Shown: piece after piece, positions 33,261 through 44,561 of the stretch
Position numbering within the stretch: the stretch's first letter is position 1
How the letters are laid out: each line of letters opens with the position of its first letter
Assembly (NCBI GenBank): GCA_037957365.1
Contig: JARHVA010000224.1
Location: 2,085,501-2,149,500, forward strand
Length of the DNA stretch: 64,000 nt
Direction: 5' to 3'
Origin: Torreya grandis
Taxonomy: Eukaryota > Streptophyta > Pinopsida > Cupressales > Taxaceae
Made by a program: the position numbers and the translations under genes
Notes under the pieces: model-generated
Seen by the model: only the letters and a program-made list of their open reading frames with translations
Told to the model about the DNA's origin: nothing
The model's database searches: none

Positions 33261-35960
33261 TAATTTTTGTAGATAAGAAGTACTAGGGAGGATTATGGGC
33301 TGGTGTTGGGGTGAGTAACTCCAGACTTGAGGATTTCTTGTACTAGCTACTCAATCTCAATATTTTAAAAATGAGGATAGAAAAATGGCCAAATGTTGGT
33401 GGGATGCTTTCTAGAAGGAGAAGAATGCAATGATATTCAAGGTGTGAAGAGGGAAACCTGGTGATTCTATAAAAATGTTTGCATGCTTGTCAAGGATGGA
33501 TTATAAATCAATAGAGTAGGTAGTATTTATTTGGAGCTAGAGTTGGATGGAGTGAAACTAGATAATAACCCCATGTGAGCCTTTCTTAAAAATATTTTCC
33601 ATATGATGGGAATTAATGATGTGATTAGATCTAATCAATAACCTTTTTAAGGTGTTATTTAGCCACTATCTGTGAACTACATTCAAAGATTAGAGAATTC
33701 CCATAGAATAGGTCCCAATGTGCAGAGACACTACGTTCCTAACACCATATCACATCCTCCTAAGGGTAGGTTAAACATATTTGAGTAAAGAGTATAATCA
33801 CCTATCATGATACACACATTCTGACACTTCCATTTACATGGAAATGTTTCCCCATTATCAATCATGACTTCAAAGTAATAAAAAGGATGCACAAAGCAAT
33901 ATACCTACTTAGCAATGCAGGGATCAATGAAATTGTGAGTGCTTATAGAGTCAATGAGGATTGTGAGAGGGATGTTTTTAAATATACACTTGAACTTTAT
34001 GGTTTGAATGGTGGTAACACTAGCTAATGGATGTAGATATATCTTAGGTTGATTCTCCTTAGCTATTGTGTCCTTTGAAGGGATTTATTCTGCTTAAGCA
34101 TCCTAGAATTCTTGGATATCAAGCTCAATTTCCTAATCTTGTGATGATTCCACATCTAGCAAGTTGATATTTTATGTGACACACCTATAACCCTTAACCC
34201 ATTTGTCATCAAATTTATAACACAATACTTTCTTCTTACAATCCCACATCTATACCTTAGTAAGAAACTTGACTGGTGTGGATATGATTGGCCACTAGTT
34301 TGTTGTGTTATTTATGGATGGGAAAGTGGGGGGTCGACATTATGCGTAGAGTTTATCTTATGCAAACTTAGTTAGAACTAAAGCATCCATCATATTGTTG
34401 GGCTAAAACATTTTCCCCTTTGAATGGATGGCTCTTTGAGGCCACTAATAAAAAAGTCTTTAATAATTCATTTGATAACCCTTCAATGTGATTAGTTAGT
34501 TTCTCAAATTTAATCTAATAATCATAAATGGTATTTGTCTAGTAGAGTTTAGTGAGAGATCTTATAAAGTTCATGAATTCTAAGGGAATAAACCTACCCA
34601 CAAGTAAGGATGCAAAGTTTTTCCATTCAAGTTCATCATATGACTTGAGATAGCAACTTTACCATTGGATTTCTTCTTGTTCTAAGTGTAAACAAGAAAT
34701 TGGGACTTTGTTGACAGAATAAGTACTATGAAGGTTGAAGAATTACTTGGATTGATATATTGATCTTATAGGATTTATACCATTGAACCATGGAAAGTCC
34801 ATCTTGGGCCAACATGATATAGGGGAGAAGAGAAACTATTCTCTAAATAATAATCTTTTTTTAATTTATTGAGAAAAGTTTATTTTGTTGATTCAATCCA
34901 CATATAATATCAGTTAACTTAGTGACCTAAGATTTCAATGTTGTGATTTCCTCCTCCATGATCTTTGTGCCTGCATGGGTGGATACCATGACCAGTGTTT
35001 ATTTATTTTTTATCAAGGGATATAAAAATGCATTCTAAGACATGGTCAATCAAGAAAAAAAAACTGGGTTTAATCAAAAGGGGTAAATGTAATTTTATTA
35101 GTTTTTTTGACACCTCCTAGTTTGGATTGACAAAGGCAAGAGAAATTTAATAATTGTAATGGAAAAAATAGTTTTTTTTTTCAAATAGGAAAAAAGGAGT
35201 AGAAAAGGGAAAGGAACATTGCGGGAAAGTTTCGAAGCAAGAGGGAAAAAACTAAAAGAGTTATGGTAAAACCCAAAAAATTCAAAAAATGATATTTTTG
35301 GCTAATAGAAGTAGAATCTAGATATGGAACCTCAATGAAAAAAATGTGTAGAAATGAATTCTAGGTGTTCCATGAAATTTCTAGAGTCAAAAAAACTATA
35401 GAGTGAGATATATGGTGAAAAAACAAGAAAATTTTATCTTTTTTTAAAAGACCGATTGATACTTGGTTGCTCCTACCAAAATCCTATTTACAAGTGTGTA
35501 ATGACCAACTGTTATCAACTATGATCACCTTGTTGTTGGTCTTTATGGGCCCCAAATTTGTTCAATTGCCTAAGTGTTTTAATAAGCCTTTTTGGCCACC
35601 AATGTTTTTTGAATGAGTACGAATTTATAAAAAAACTTTGGCCATGGATTTATCCCTAATCAAAATCTCTTGGTTTACTTCATGGGTAAAAGATAATCAA
35701 TCTAGATGGGGCCATTGCCCTTTTAATTGACATGTCCTCTCAATGGGATAGATACTTCAAGGTTCCTGTGTTGATCCTCAATGATTTTTAGAGGTTATTC
35801 CCAAGTACTTCCCATAGTTATGTAGAGGGGTATTTATTATTATATGAACCTATAATGAGTATGTGTAAAATAGAGGTGAAGAAAAATATTTACGTAAATG
35901 ACATAGCTCCTAGAAAGCCACAACCAAAAAAAAAATTTAAAATCTACTTGTATGCTAAGA
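33261..35960 (-). pseudogene. Chromovirus Gag and protease, broken
   Basis: On the minus strand, a Gag C-terminal segment LSNELLKTFLLVA (about 34,460) precedes the knuckle region VLCYKFDDKWVKGYRC (about 34,190-34,240), where one Cys and the His of CX2C...GHxC are replaced by Phe and Tyr. The protease shows LIDSISTHNFIDPCIA near 33,930-33,960, where relatives have D-S-G or D-T-G. The N-terminal half of Gag (35-35.9 kb) is too decayed to read. Confidence 0.65.
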
Positions 35961-35963
35961 AAT

Positions 35964-35978
35964 CACTCTGATACTAGA
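35964..35978 (-). other. Primer-binding site of the chromovirus
   Basis: The minus strand after the LTR end reads TC then TAGTATCAGAGTG. This is the initiator-Met site TGGTATCAGAG with one G-to-A change. Confidence 0.75.
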
Positions 35979-36307
35979 TGCAAGGATCCTTATACATAGA
36001 TTTATGAACTAGAAAAAATAAATAAGAAATAAAATTATCTTTGAAAAATATCCCAAAATAATCTTTAGATTACATGCCACTTTGAGGGGACAACCTCCTT
36101 TAAGCAAGCTCAAGACAATAATATTCATGGATGATTTCATTGGGTCTCAACACTTACATAAATACTAAATCTATTTTAACAACTACTACTTCCCATATAT
36201 GTGGGATAATTAAAATATGCTTAAGGGATGACTTACAAAGCATATGCATCCATAGTGATTAATACACTAATAATTTAAAGATAAGGGTAGCACATGGGAT
36301 CTTAACA
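35979..36307 (-). repeat. 5' LTR of the chromovirus
   Basis: It starts TGCAAGGATCC and ends CTTAACA on the plus strand. It is the partner of 30,344-30,670. Confidence 0.85.
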
Positions 36308-36312
36308 GATGG

Positions 36313-38026
36313 ACACTATAATGTGTAGGCCAATGGATTGGAGATCAATCAAAAAATAGGCACACCCATTAATACTTATAAGATGCCCCACATGATTTCA
36401 TTACATCTACTTATAATCCATAATAATTCTATGAGGGATCAGGTACTCCTAAGTGGGATATTGCTATGGAAGAGGAATATATCTCCTTGCATAGAAATAA
36501 TGCTTGAGATTTAGTCCCACTTCCTAAGGGAAGAAAACTTGTGTAATGCAGGTGGATCTACTAAACAATGTTTTCATCAAATGGGTCTGTAGATAAGTTA
36601 AAAACATGTTTGGTAGCAAAGGATTTTCCTCAAGTGCTTGACATTGACTACACTAAGATGTTCACCCTAGTTTCCAAAATGAACTCCATCTAATTCACTA
36701 TCACTATTGACATAACACATTATTGGTATGTTCATCAGATTAATGTGAAGAGTGTATTTCTTCACAGTGACCTCAAACAAGAAATATACATGGATCAACC
36801 ACAAGGATTTATGGAATATTCTTCCTTAGTTTACAAACTTCAAAAATCTATCTATAGACTCAAACAAGCTCCTCAAGCTTGATATACAAATATGGACTCC
36901 TTTCTTATTTTGGTTGGGTTTTTTAGATGTCATTTAGAAGAAAATGTCTACATTTTATGATAGCATGATTCACTATTGATTTTATTTCTCTACATGGAAG
37001 ACCTATTGATCAGAATGAGTTTTCCATCCACCATAATAATAGTGAAAATTGCATTATCTGACAGGTTCTCAATGATCAACTTGGGCTTGTCTCATTACTT
37101 ATTCAATATTGAAATTTCTTAGTCTAACTCTAAGATCACTATTTCATAATCTAAGTGTTCTCTTTATTTTATTACATAATTTAGCATGGATGATTGTAAA
37201 ATAGCTTTGACTCCTTTTCTATATAGTGTGAATCTTGAGGTTGATTTCCCATCACCTTTGGTTGATGCTACCTCATATCAAAAAAAATTTGGTAGTCTCA
37301 TATATCTTGTGCACACTAGACCTGACCTTTCATATATAGTGGGCATGCTCTCTAGACTCATGTAGGAACCATAGAGCTGCACTATAAAGTAGCTAATCAG
37401 ATCATTCACTACATTTAGAGTGCTCATATTTTTAGGATTCACTATGGAGCAAGCATTGACATTGACTTAATTAGTTATAGAGACTCAAATTGGGCTAGTG
37501 ATATTCAGAATCATAAATCTAATTTAGGCTATAGTTTCTCCCTCAATTTAGGTCCAATAATTTGGTCAAGAAAGAAAAAAAATGTTATTGCATTATCTTC
37601 TACAATGGTAGAATATAAATAATTTGCTAATGTTGCCACTAAAGCTATTTGGCTTTAGGGGATACTTATTAAGTTTGGAATCTAGTTTCGGTGACCAACA
37701 ATCACCTTATAAAATAACCAAAACACAATCTAAATATATATGAATTTGGTCCTCCATCAATGGACCAAGCATATTGATATTCACATGCATTTCATTCAAG
37801 ATCTCATCCATGAGTATATCATTAATATTTGTTACATCTAGATAATAGAGTAAATTGATAATATATTCACCAAACCCTTCACTGAGAGTAAGTATCTTCA
37901 TTTTTTATCTCTTCTTAGGGTTCAGGTAGCTTCATCTTCTTCCTCTTATGGGGGATCGTCTCTATGTACTCGAGTACCTCATCAGGCCTTTGTGTCAAGA
38001 CCCAATTCTTATACCCATATAAGCTA
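36313..38026 (+). pseudogene. Copia reverse transcriptase and RNase H of the split element, broken
   Basis: It resumes the copia chain after the chromovirus. Blocks in order are GTPKWDIAMEEEYISL, LKTCLVAKDFPQ, NVKSVFLHSDLKQEIYMDQP, LQKSIYRLKQAPQA, LFLYMEDLLI (about 36,990), FGSLIYLVHTRPDLSYIVG (about 37,290) and the C-terminal TKHIDIHMHFIQDLIH and NIFTKPFTESKYLH (to about 37,910). The catalytic YVDD of the family reads YMED, so the first Asp is replaced. RNase H between 37,400 and 37,720 is shifted and stopped repeatedly. Confidence 0.8.
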
Positions 38027-38040
38027 AAATTAAAGGGGGG
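38027..38040 (+). other. Polypurine tract of the split copia
   Basis: AAATTAAAGGGGGG lies directly before the LTR start TGTTGATGTAGAC. Confidence 0.75.
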
Positions 38041-38335
38041 TGTTGATGTAGACTCTTTTCCCACTTGGTTTTGTCTATAAAGTCTATTTAAGTTTGCTTA
38101 GGTTTAACAAAGGTAATTAAGGTGTAAATAATCCTACATGCATGAAAATGTTGGGACTTGTCTATTTTCCACATATATAGGGAACCTCCCTATGTAATTT
38201 TTGGATAATGCTTATTAATACAACTTTTTTTAGATACAATTTTAATCCTCTTTTGAGTTTTTTTATTTCTTAGGTTTCACTACTCCATACATTTTTTCTT
38301 CACGCATTTGATCCTATCTAGTAGATTATATTATG
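38041..38335 (+). repeat. 3' LTR of the split copia (right end approximate)
   Basis: The start is fixed by the purine tract. CTATAAAGTC at 38,079 may be its TATA box. Homology to the G1 LTR family begins by 38,340, which limits the right end. No second copy is present in the window. Confidence 0.6.
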
Positions 38336-38919
38336 ATCCACTCCAATAAGATCTAAATAAGACACTTAACTAGTTTTGATATTAATATAGATCTAGATCT
38401 AAAATAAGTAAGAAGCAAACTAGTATAAAGTTTTGGAATAGTCATCAAATTCTGGATTAAGTACTTATATAGTCATTAACACTTGCATTAGCCTAGGATG
38501 TTACATCTATATTAGTATTTGAATAAAATGTAGGTGTCCAATATAGAATAACTACTACAACATGATACAACCACCTAGATGTTTCTAGTTTCACCATCTC
38601 CTTCAATCTAATGCATTCAGATCTAGGTTATGGACTATCTCTCATTATCAAATGACCAAAACCCTAGTTCTTCATATTTATAATGGCTATGGTAAAAATG
38701 GGTTAGTGAACACATAGTGTTGAGTTACCCTAAATACCCCTCTATTAATGATCACTACCTACATAGACAATATTTCAAATAGGGCTTCAGAATTATGTTG
38801 TTCTACCCTACATGTTGTCTTGTGTGTGAATCATGCAATGTGTGATAAGCAAGTACAATAATGACCTATCTTATAACTTAGAAAATTAGGGTATTGGGAT
38901 TCTCCTTCAACAATTTAGA

Positions 38920-39001
<82 letters not shown>

Positions 39002-39545
39002 CCTTATGACTTATATTAGAATAGAAGAAAATAGGGAAGCTTTGCTCACTTGAAATCTTTATTGAGTGATTTTTGGTAAGCTACCTTGTAAGAGGTAAGA
39101 AATTTATATGTGAGGAATGAATGAGGGTTGATATTATATTTATATCAATTCATTTTGAGAGTATATCTCAGAATATAACTTAGGTAGACCATTATGATAT
39201 ATTTTATCTGTAAATTAAATGACTTTAAGGCATTAGAAACTTATGTCAGAATAAGACACCTACATCGACTAGGTGTCTGCCCAAGAAGCAAGTGTTTAGG
39301 GAGTAAGAAAACATGTAAAAACTAAAAACTTTTAGAGGTATAAAATAATCAAGTTTTAATCAATCTAGACAAGATAGAAGGTCTGAGTCATCAACATAAG
39401 AATGGTCAGACTAAGAGATAGGCCAAAGGGTATAAATGAGAGAAGATACGAGACTTGTACATCTAAAACTAAGAGGAACAACTAAGGTCTAATTTTTCCA
39501 AGCATACAAGACTAAAATGTTATATAATACATAAATACCCTTTAC
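38336..39545 (-). repeat. Third copy of the G1-type LTR, left-truncated, with TA expansion
   Basis: 38,340-38,790 matches 2,262-2,682, and 38,805-39,545 matches 9,085-9,734, in one uninterrupted piece apart from a TA microsatellite. It therefore shows the G1 LTR without the copia insertion. The first 207 bp of the LTR are missing where the split copia ends. It overlaps the G1 5' LTR fragment (22,881-23,258) by about 130 bp, so it is a separate copy and not the continuation of that LTR. Confidence 0.75.
38922..38997. repeat. (TA)n microsatellite, about 76 bp
   Basis: This is an uninterrupted alternating TA run inside the third G1-type LTR. The sister LTR has no TA run at the equivalent place (around 9,200). 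Confidence 0.95.
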
Positions 39546-40340
39546 ACACTCATATTTGATGCATAAGTCAAAAGATATAATCCTCAAAAGGTACCATAAA
39601 CTAAGATTATGAAATTAATCAAGCAAAACCTATAAAATATGGGAGAACTAACTATAAATAGATAAAAAATAATTTCATAAATATTTAGATCATAGAAAAA
39701 AATTTAAAAAATCACCTTTCTAGGCCTTTTGGAACAAAATCTATGCCCCCTAGAAGTTTGTTGCTCAAAAAATGAATTGCATTGGTGCAATAAAGGGCTA
39801 AAAATACTATATATGGTCACATGGGCATGATTTCTAACCCAAAATTAGTGTTGGTATTGCACTAGCAGTGGTGAATCTAGGTACCATTTAGCCTAAACAA
39901 TTATCTCTACATTAAATACAACTTGCAAACAAGACTACAATCTCACTACAAGTGATTTGATGCTCCATTCTTTAAAAAAATGGGACTTTTTAGAAATATT
40001 GAAATCATAATAATATAATGATGTAGATATTGAATCATATTTTTTTTAAATGAAAAAAATTACACCATCTTCTTTGTTGTTCCTTGCTTGTTCTATAAAT
40101 TTGAAACTTCAAAAAATCATAGAATATCACTATAATGTTAAAAAAACTTTTTTTAATTAATAATTAAATAAGTAATATTATGAAACAATAGTGGATTTAT
40201 TCATAAAATTCATAATTTTTCCAAAAATAGAAAAAATATAGATTGGCTTTAAAACTATATGTGGGCTTGAAAAATACTGTGTCAGTGTTGGTTGTATTAA
40301 AAACATATTAACCCCCAACTCAAACTAGGAGCTCAGAGCT
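39546..40340. other. A+T-rich stretch, probably decayed copia 5' internal region on the minus strand
   Basis: No frame was recognised. It lies just downstream, on the minus strand, of the primer site at 40,337-40,349. Confidence 0.35.
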
Positions 40341-40349
40341 TTGGTACCA
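40337..40349 (-). other. Primer-binding site of a minus-strand copia
   Basis: The minus strand reads LTR end CTTTCA, then TGGTACCAAAGCTC. This is close to the initiator-Met site. Confidence 0.6.
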
Positions 40350-40816
40350 TGAAAGAAACAATGAGCTTTGAATATTATATCTCCATAGTTATGAATCACT
40401 CCAAGATGAAAACACATATGCAAAATTAAAAAAAGTGTAATGCCTTCAGAGTATAATTTCAAAATTATATTATCTTACAATGTATATAGAGGATAGGGTA
40501 TATATATCTAAAACAAGAGTTTTCCCTCATTTTTAAATTAGTTATACTAAAGGTGGCTTCCACCAAAGGTGACATTCAAAAAGGGTGGTAGCACATGTGA
40601 GGTGAGTAGGCATTAAATACACATTTCTCCACACATGTGCACACACTAATTAGACTTAGTTTGAAATTTAACTACCTAAGTTAAATAAATTAAAACTGCA
40701 AAAATAATATTTAAACCAACACAAACAAGCTATCAGCTTTAATTATTAAAAGAAAATAAAAATTAAAGAGAGATAAAATATTAAATGCATATAAATTCAA
40801 GTTTATATTTCCAACA
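40350..40816 (-). repeat. Copia LTR with primer site on one side and purine tract on the other
   Basis: On the minus strand the 467-bp LTR starts TGTTGGAAATATAAAC and ends TTTCTTTCA. It is preceded by the purine tract CTTTAAGGGGGAG (40,817-40,829) and followed by the primer site at 40,337-40,349. A normal insertion has these two signals at different LTRs, so this is a junction of the kind internal-LTR-internal. Confidence 0.65.
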
Positions 40817-40829
40817 CTCCCCCTTAAAG
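40817..40829 (-). other. Polypurine tract of a minus-strand copia
   Basis: The minus strand reads CTTTAAGGGGGAG directly before TGTTGGAAATA, a standard copia 3' junction. Confidence 0.7.
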
Positions 40830-41639
40830 TTGACTTCTTATATTGATGACACCTAAACTTTCTCATAGATTATCAAAAATATCCTTAGCTATGGGTAAGT
40901 GCACAACATTGGGGGACAAAAGGGGGCCTACCTATGGATATGTTTTTCTTAAAAATTGAGAAATATGAACTTTTGTAGATAATTTGAGATGGCTACACTT
41001 TAAATTTGAGGATGGTGTAAGAATATGAATTGTAGAATTTTGAATATAGCTTCCCAAACACTAATTTTTTTAAATGATTAAGTATAACTATGAAAAATAT
41101 CTTAATGCCTCATTTCAAAATTGAGTAGCATGTATATATCTTGAAAACTAACAAAAAAATGGATAGTCATCTGTGCACCCCCTAACTACCTCAAAAATTG
41201 TAAGTTTACATTTATATTATTAATTTTATATTCCTTTACTTCGAATTTATTTTAGTAAATATAAAAAATTAGTTTATATTACATATTATAGATTTTTTAT
41301 CATAGTTTCACACCTTAAGAAGTGAAAGATAGTTTTTCAAAATATAATATGGCCAATACTTAGGCATTTTTAGGTTTTTAATATTAAACCCAAAGATTTT
41401 GTAGCATAACTTTTGCAATTGATGACTATATTAGCTAAAAATTTATTCATTTTTAGTTTTTTTTCCTAATATATTTATTAATGGAATTTTTAGGAGTCCT
41501 AATTTTTTCAAAATTGAAGTCTATAAACTAGTCACTTTGAATTCAAATCAAATTGGTGTGATTGGGGAAGCACAAGTCACATTGATGACCTATGCACATC
41601 AAACAACCACTTTGTGTTAATTTCACTTTCTCATTGTCC
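40830..41639. other. A+T-rich stretch, no gene recognised
   Basis: This is presumably the decayed 3' internal region of the minus-strand copia, grading into the minisatellite. No motif was found. Confidence 0.35.
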
Positions 41640-42010
41640 ATCCCTTATCGCTAATAACTCCCTCAACATCATTAATCACTCCTTCATTAACCCTCACTAT
41701 CCCTCCTCATCCCTAATCACTCTGGAATTATCCCTAATCTCTCCTTTATTGACCCTCACCATACCACATAATATCTAACCACTCATTCCTATTACATCAT
41801 CATCCCTAATCACTCCCACTTCATATTTCATAATACCTAATCACTCCCTCATCATCTTCATTGACCCTCAACATCCATCATTATCCATAATCCCTCTCTT
41901 GCCATCCCTCATTACTCCCTCATTGACCCTCACTTTCCCTCATCATACATAATTATTCCCCCATCATCCCTCATCATCTCTACTCACTCCCTCCTCCTCC
42001 CTACTCATTT
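41640..42010 (+). repeat. Pyrimidine-rich degenerate minisatellite (CCCTCATCATCCCTAATCACT type)
   Basis: About 370 bp of loosely repeated CCCTCATC, CCCTAATCACTCC and CATTGACCCTCA phrases, nearly all C/T/A on the plus strand. It ends directly at the truncated Tat-like RNase H frame. Purine/pyrimidine asymmetry of this kind can form triplex DNA; that is inference. Confidence 0.75.
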
Positions 42011-42021
42011 CATCTAATACC

Positions 42022-42900
42022 TTGATGGTGCATGTAGTGGCTTCCCATTGTACCTCATTGGATTATGTTACAATTCCAAATTTTGATAACTCAATTGAAA
42101 ATGCCTTGGGGGCACTGTTTGATCAACATGATAATAATGGAAAAGAGCATGTAGTATACTACTTAAATTGTACCTTGGTTATATATGAACACAATTATGT
42201 GTCTATTGAAAAAGCTTATCTAACCATGTTCTTTGTAGTTTAGAAACTACGCCATTACATGTTAAACAATAAGACCATGGCCATTTCAAAAATAAATCCA
42301 CTTAATTATCTACTATATAAAACATATTTAAAAGGTAGAATGGCCAAATTGATCATGCTTTTTAGTGAGTTTGACATAGAGTATGTCAATCAAAAGGCAA
42401 TCAAGGGATAGGTTCTTGCAGATCAACTTGCTAAAGCACTCCTTGCAGACACAAATCCACTCACATTTCATTTTATTGATGAATACATAATGAATATTAT
42501 TGACACACCTTTTGAGGAGTAACACTATAATCTATATTTTGATGGTTCATTTACTACACATGGATCGGAGGTAGGCCTCTTATTTATTACACCATAGGGG
42601 GATCTAATCCCTAAATCATTTAGAATCAATTTTCCTTGTACAAACAACATGGTTGAGTATGAAGCAGTTGTCAAAATATTTTGATAGGTAGTACAATGGA
42701 ACATATCTCATCTCCAAGTCTATGGTGATTCTCAATGAATCGTTAATCAGGTCACATACCATTTTCAGACCAAAGATGGCTAGTTGGTTTCATATAAAGT
42801 TATGGGCGATACCCTAAAGCAACAAATTGCAAATATCCAATTTGAGCATATACCAAGGGCTATTATGTGGAGCTCATACTATTGGGGTAGTCCTATCCAA
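42022..42900 (+). pseudogene. Tat-like RNase H followed by a second (archaeal-type) RNase H, broken
   Basis: The frame opens inside RNase H (DNSIENALGALFDQHDNNGK, EHVVYYLNCTLVIYEHNY, KLRHYMLNNKTMAISKINP, LFSEFDIEYVNQKAIKG, a stop, then VLADQLAKALL). From about 42,533 a second RNase H follows: LYFDGSFTTHGSEVGLLFITP, a stop, GDLIPKSFRINFPCTNNMVEYEAVV, then LQVYGDSQ and VSYKVMGDTLKQQIANIQFEHIPRA. Two RNase H modules in this order are the hallmark of the Tat lineage (including Ogre). Everything upstream (reverse transcriptase, protease, Gag) is missing, with the minisatellite in its place. Stops include several TAG and TGA. Confidence 0.8.
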
Positions 42901-43919
42901 AAATATCTTGTGTATTTGTTACTATTGGTCCATAATGGACACAGATGCAACTACATATGTAAAGAAGTGTGACAAATGTCAATGACATGCTAATTTGATT
43001 CATGCACCAATAGAAAATTTGAAATTTAATTTGACACCACGGTCATTTACTACATGGGAATTTGACCTCATTGGGAAGAATAACCCCACTTCATCTAATG
43101 ATCATAAACATATCCTTACCACCATTGAGTATTTCACTAAGTGGGTTGAAGCTACACCCCTCACTTATATGACTAGAAATAAAATTTCCAAATTCATCCT
43201 CAACTATCTCATTTATCGCTATGGTATCCCCTCTGACATTATATCTGATAATGGATGATCATTCAAAAAAAAAGGATGTTGACAAGCTATGTACTAAATA
43301 CAAAATCACACATCATATTTCTATGGTATATTACCCTCAAGGTAATGGCCAAACTGAAACATCCAACAAAACCATTGTCAATGTTCTCAAAAATATTGTC
43401 AATGATGTCAATCATGATTGACACCTTTAGACATTCCCCACCCTTTAGGCATACTGTAGTAATCATCATACTCCCATATAAGCCACTCCATACTCACTTG
43501 TTTATGGTAGTGAATCCATCCTTCCCATTGAGGTCAAGTTACTTTCACTATGCATATCTTTCAAGAATGTCCTAGATGATCACGACTATCAATTAGCTTG
43601 CCTACAAGAGCTATACATACTTAATGAAAAACACATAGCTGCACTCAACAATATTTAGGCATATCAGAATCGACTCAAAGGCCACTATAATCAATGTTTC
43701 AAGTATATAACATTTTAAATTGGTGATCTTTTTATTAAAGAAAACCAAAAGAATACCATAGATGAGAAGAAGCATAAAGTTAAATTCAAACCAAACTGGA
43801 TAGGGCCTTTCATCATTATTTTATATTATGGATCAAGAGCATACAGGCTTGCCACACTAGATGGAGATGAACTTCTTGAGTCGATGAATATTGTTCACTT
43901 CAAGTGGTTCTATGCTTGA
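42901..43919 (+). pseudogene. Tat-like integrase, broken
   Basis: After a deletion and frame change, YYWSIMDTDATTYVKKCDKCQ (42,925-42,985) carries the second half of the HHCC zinc finger. The core shows WEFDLIGKNNP (first Asp), FTKWVEATPL, IISDNG (second Asp, near 43,250) and YYPQGNGQTETSNK (Glu, near 43,355). A one-base shift lies at about 43,260. The C-terminal part reads KVKFKPNWIGPFII and ends NIVHFKWFYA with TGA near 43,917, matching the usual end of Tat pol. The DDE residues are present but the chain is interrupted many times. Confidence 0.8.
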
Positions 43920-44250
43920 GTGCTAAGATGTATTATCTATAAGGTCCATTTCATGTTGTGTCATTTTATTAATATTTATTCTTTATACAAATATCATGCT
44001 TATCATTTAGTTTAGCCTATTCCATCCATTTTACCATTCCATTCTATCAATCAAACATGTTATAAATCCTATCCACCTAGCCTATTTAACCTTGGTTTTT
44101 TGCCATTCATTGCACATTTTTAGCATCAAGGAATCTAATCATTTTCATCAATTATTTCAATTACATTACATAGAGATTGTATTTTGGAGCAGTATGATAA
44201 AAGTTTTGACAGCTACATCCTTTATTTGTTATTCTTTTCTTATCACCAGT
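43920..44250. other. Start of the Tat-like 3' region, no gene seen
   Basis: This is noncoding sequence directly after the integrase stop. Tat/Ogre elements are known to have long 3' regions before the purine tract. Confidence 0.4.
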
Positions 44251-44255
44251 CTTGC

Positions 44256-44340
44256 TACTAATTATAACCACCTTTGGGAAAATTAGTACCATTGATCTAT
44301 GCCATTGTGTCCAAGTTATAAATACCTATGGGAAAACTAG
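44256..44340 (+). repeat. 17-nt-loop hairpins H1 and H2
   Basis: H1 is TACTAATT (44,256-44,263), a 17-nt loop, and AATTAGTA (44,281-44,288), a perfect 8-bp stem. H2 is AGTT (44,314-44,317), a 17-nt loop, and AACT (44,335-44,338). The loops are ATAACCACCTTTGGGAA and ATAAATACCTATGGGAA. They belong with H3-H6 at 45.73-46.01 kb. Confidence 0.7.
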
Positions 44341-44561
44341 GGGAAACATTTGTTTATTGAGCCTCAACATACCAACTTACCACTTCCTATGCCATACTAT
44401 GCCTTTTTACCAATTATGCATATTTTATTTGAATCGACTGCTACACTAGTCAAATTCCTCCGCTATAAGGGTGGAACTACAGTGACTTGAGGTCCTACTC
44501 TGGGACTATGTAGGCAGTGCTTGATACTTGTTGAGGTCAGCTTAGTCACCCTTTCCACCAT

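Larger units (their letters stand above)
30344..36307 (-). mobile_element. Minus-strand Ty3/gypsy chromovirus (Reina-like) nested in the copia
   Basis: The LTRs are 30,344-30,670 (327 bp) and 35,979-36,307 (329 bp), both TG...CA. The minus-strand primer site TAGTATCAGAG lies inside the right LTR and the purine tract CTAAGGGGAAGGGGA inside the left one. The minus-strand order is Gag with knuckle, protease, reverse transcriptase, RNase H, integrase, chromodomain, which defines a chromovirus. LTRs of about 330 bp in a 6-kb element suit the Reina clade. The flanks read GATAA (30,339-30,343) and GATGG (36,308-36,312), plausibly one target duplication with two G-to-A changes. Copia coding sequence lies on both sides. 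Confidence 0.85.
27703..38335 (+). mobile_element. Plus-strand Ty1/copia element lacking a 5' LTR, split by a chromovirus
   Basis: Gag starts at 27,816, integrase ends near 30,110, and a linker frame runs to 30,343. The chain resumes at 36,313 with reverse transcriptase and RNase H to about 37,925, then a polypurine tract (38,027-38,040) and a 3' LTR from 38,041. The interruption is the 5,964-bp minus-strand chromovirus. No copy of the 3' LTR lies upstream; the preceding 113 bp abut the 3' LTR of the previous element, so the 5' LTR has been lost. The right end is uncertain (38,290-38,335). Gag and integrase wording differs from the Tork-like element, so this is another copia lineage. Confidence 0.75.

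Noticed and set aside
22881..39545. 38,336-39,545 as the missing remainder of the G1 5' LTR
   Set aside because: The two pieces overlap by about 130 bp, far more than a target duplication, so they are separate copies.
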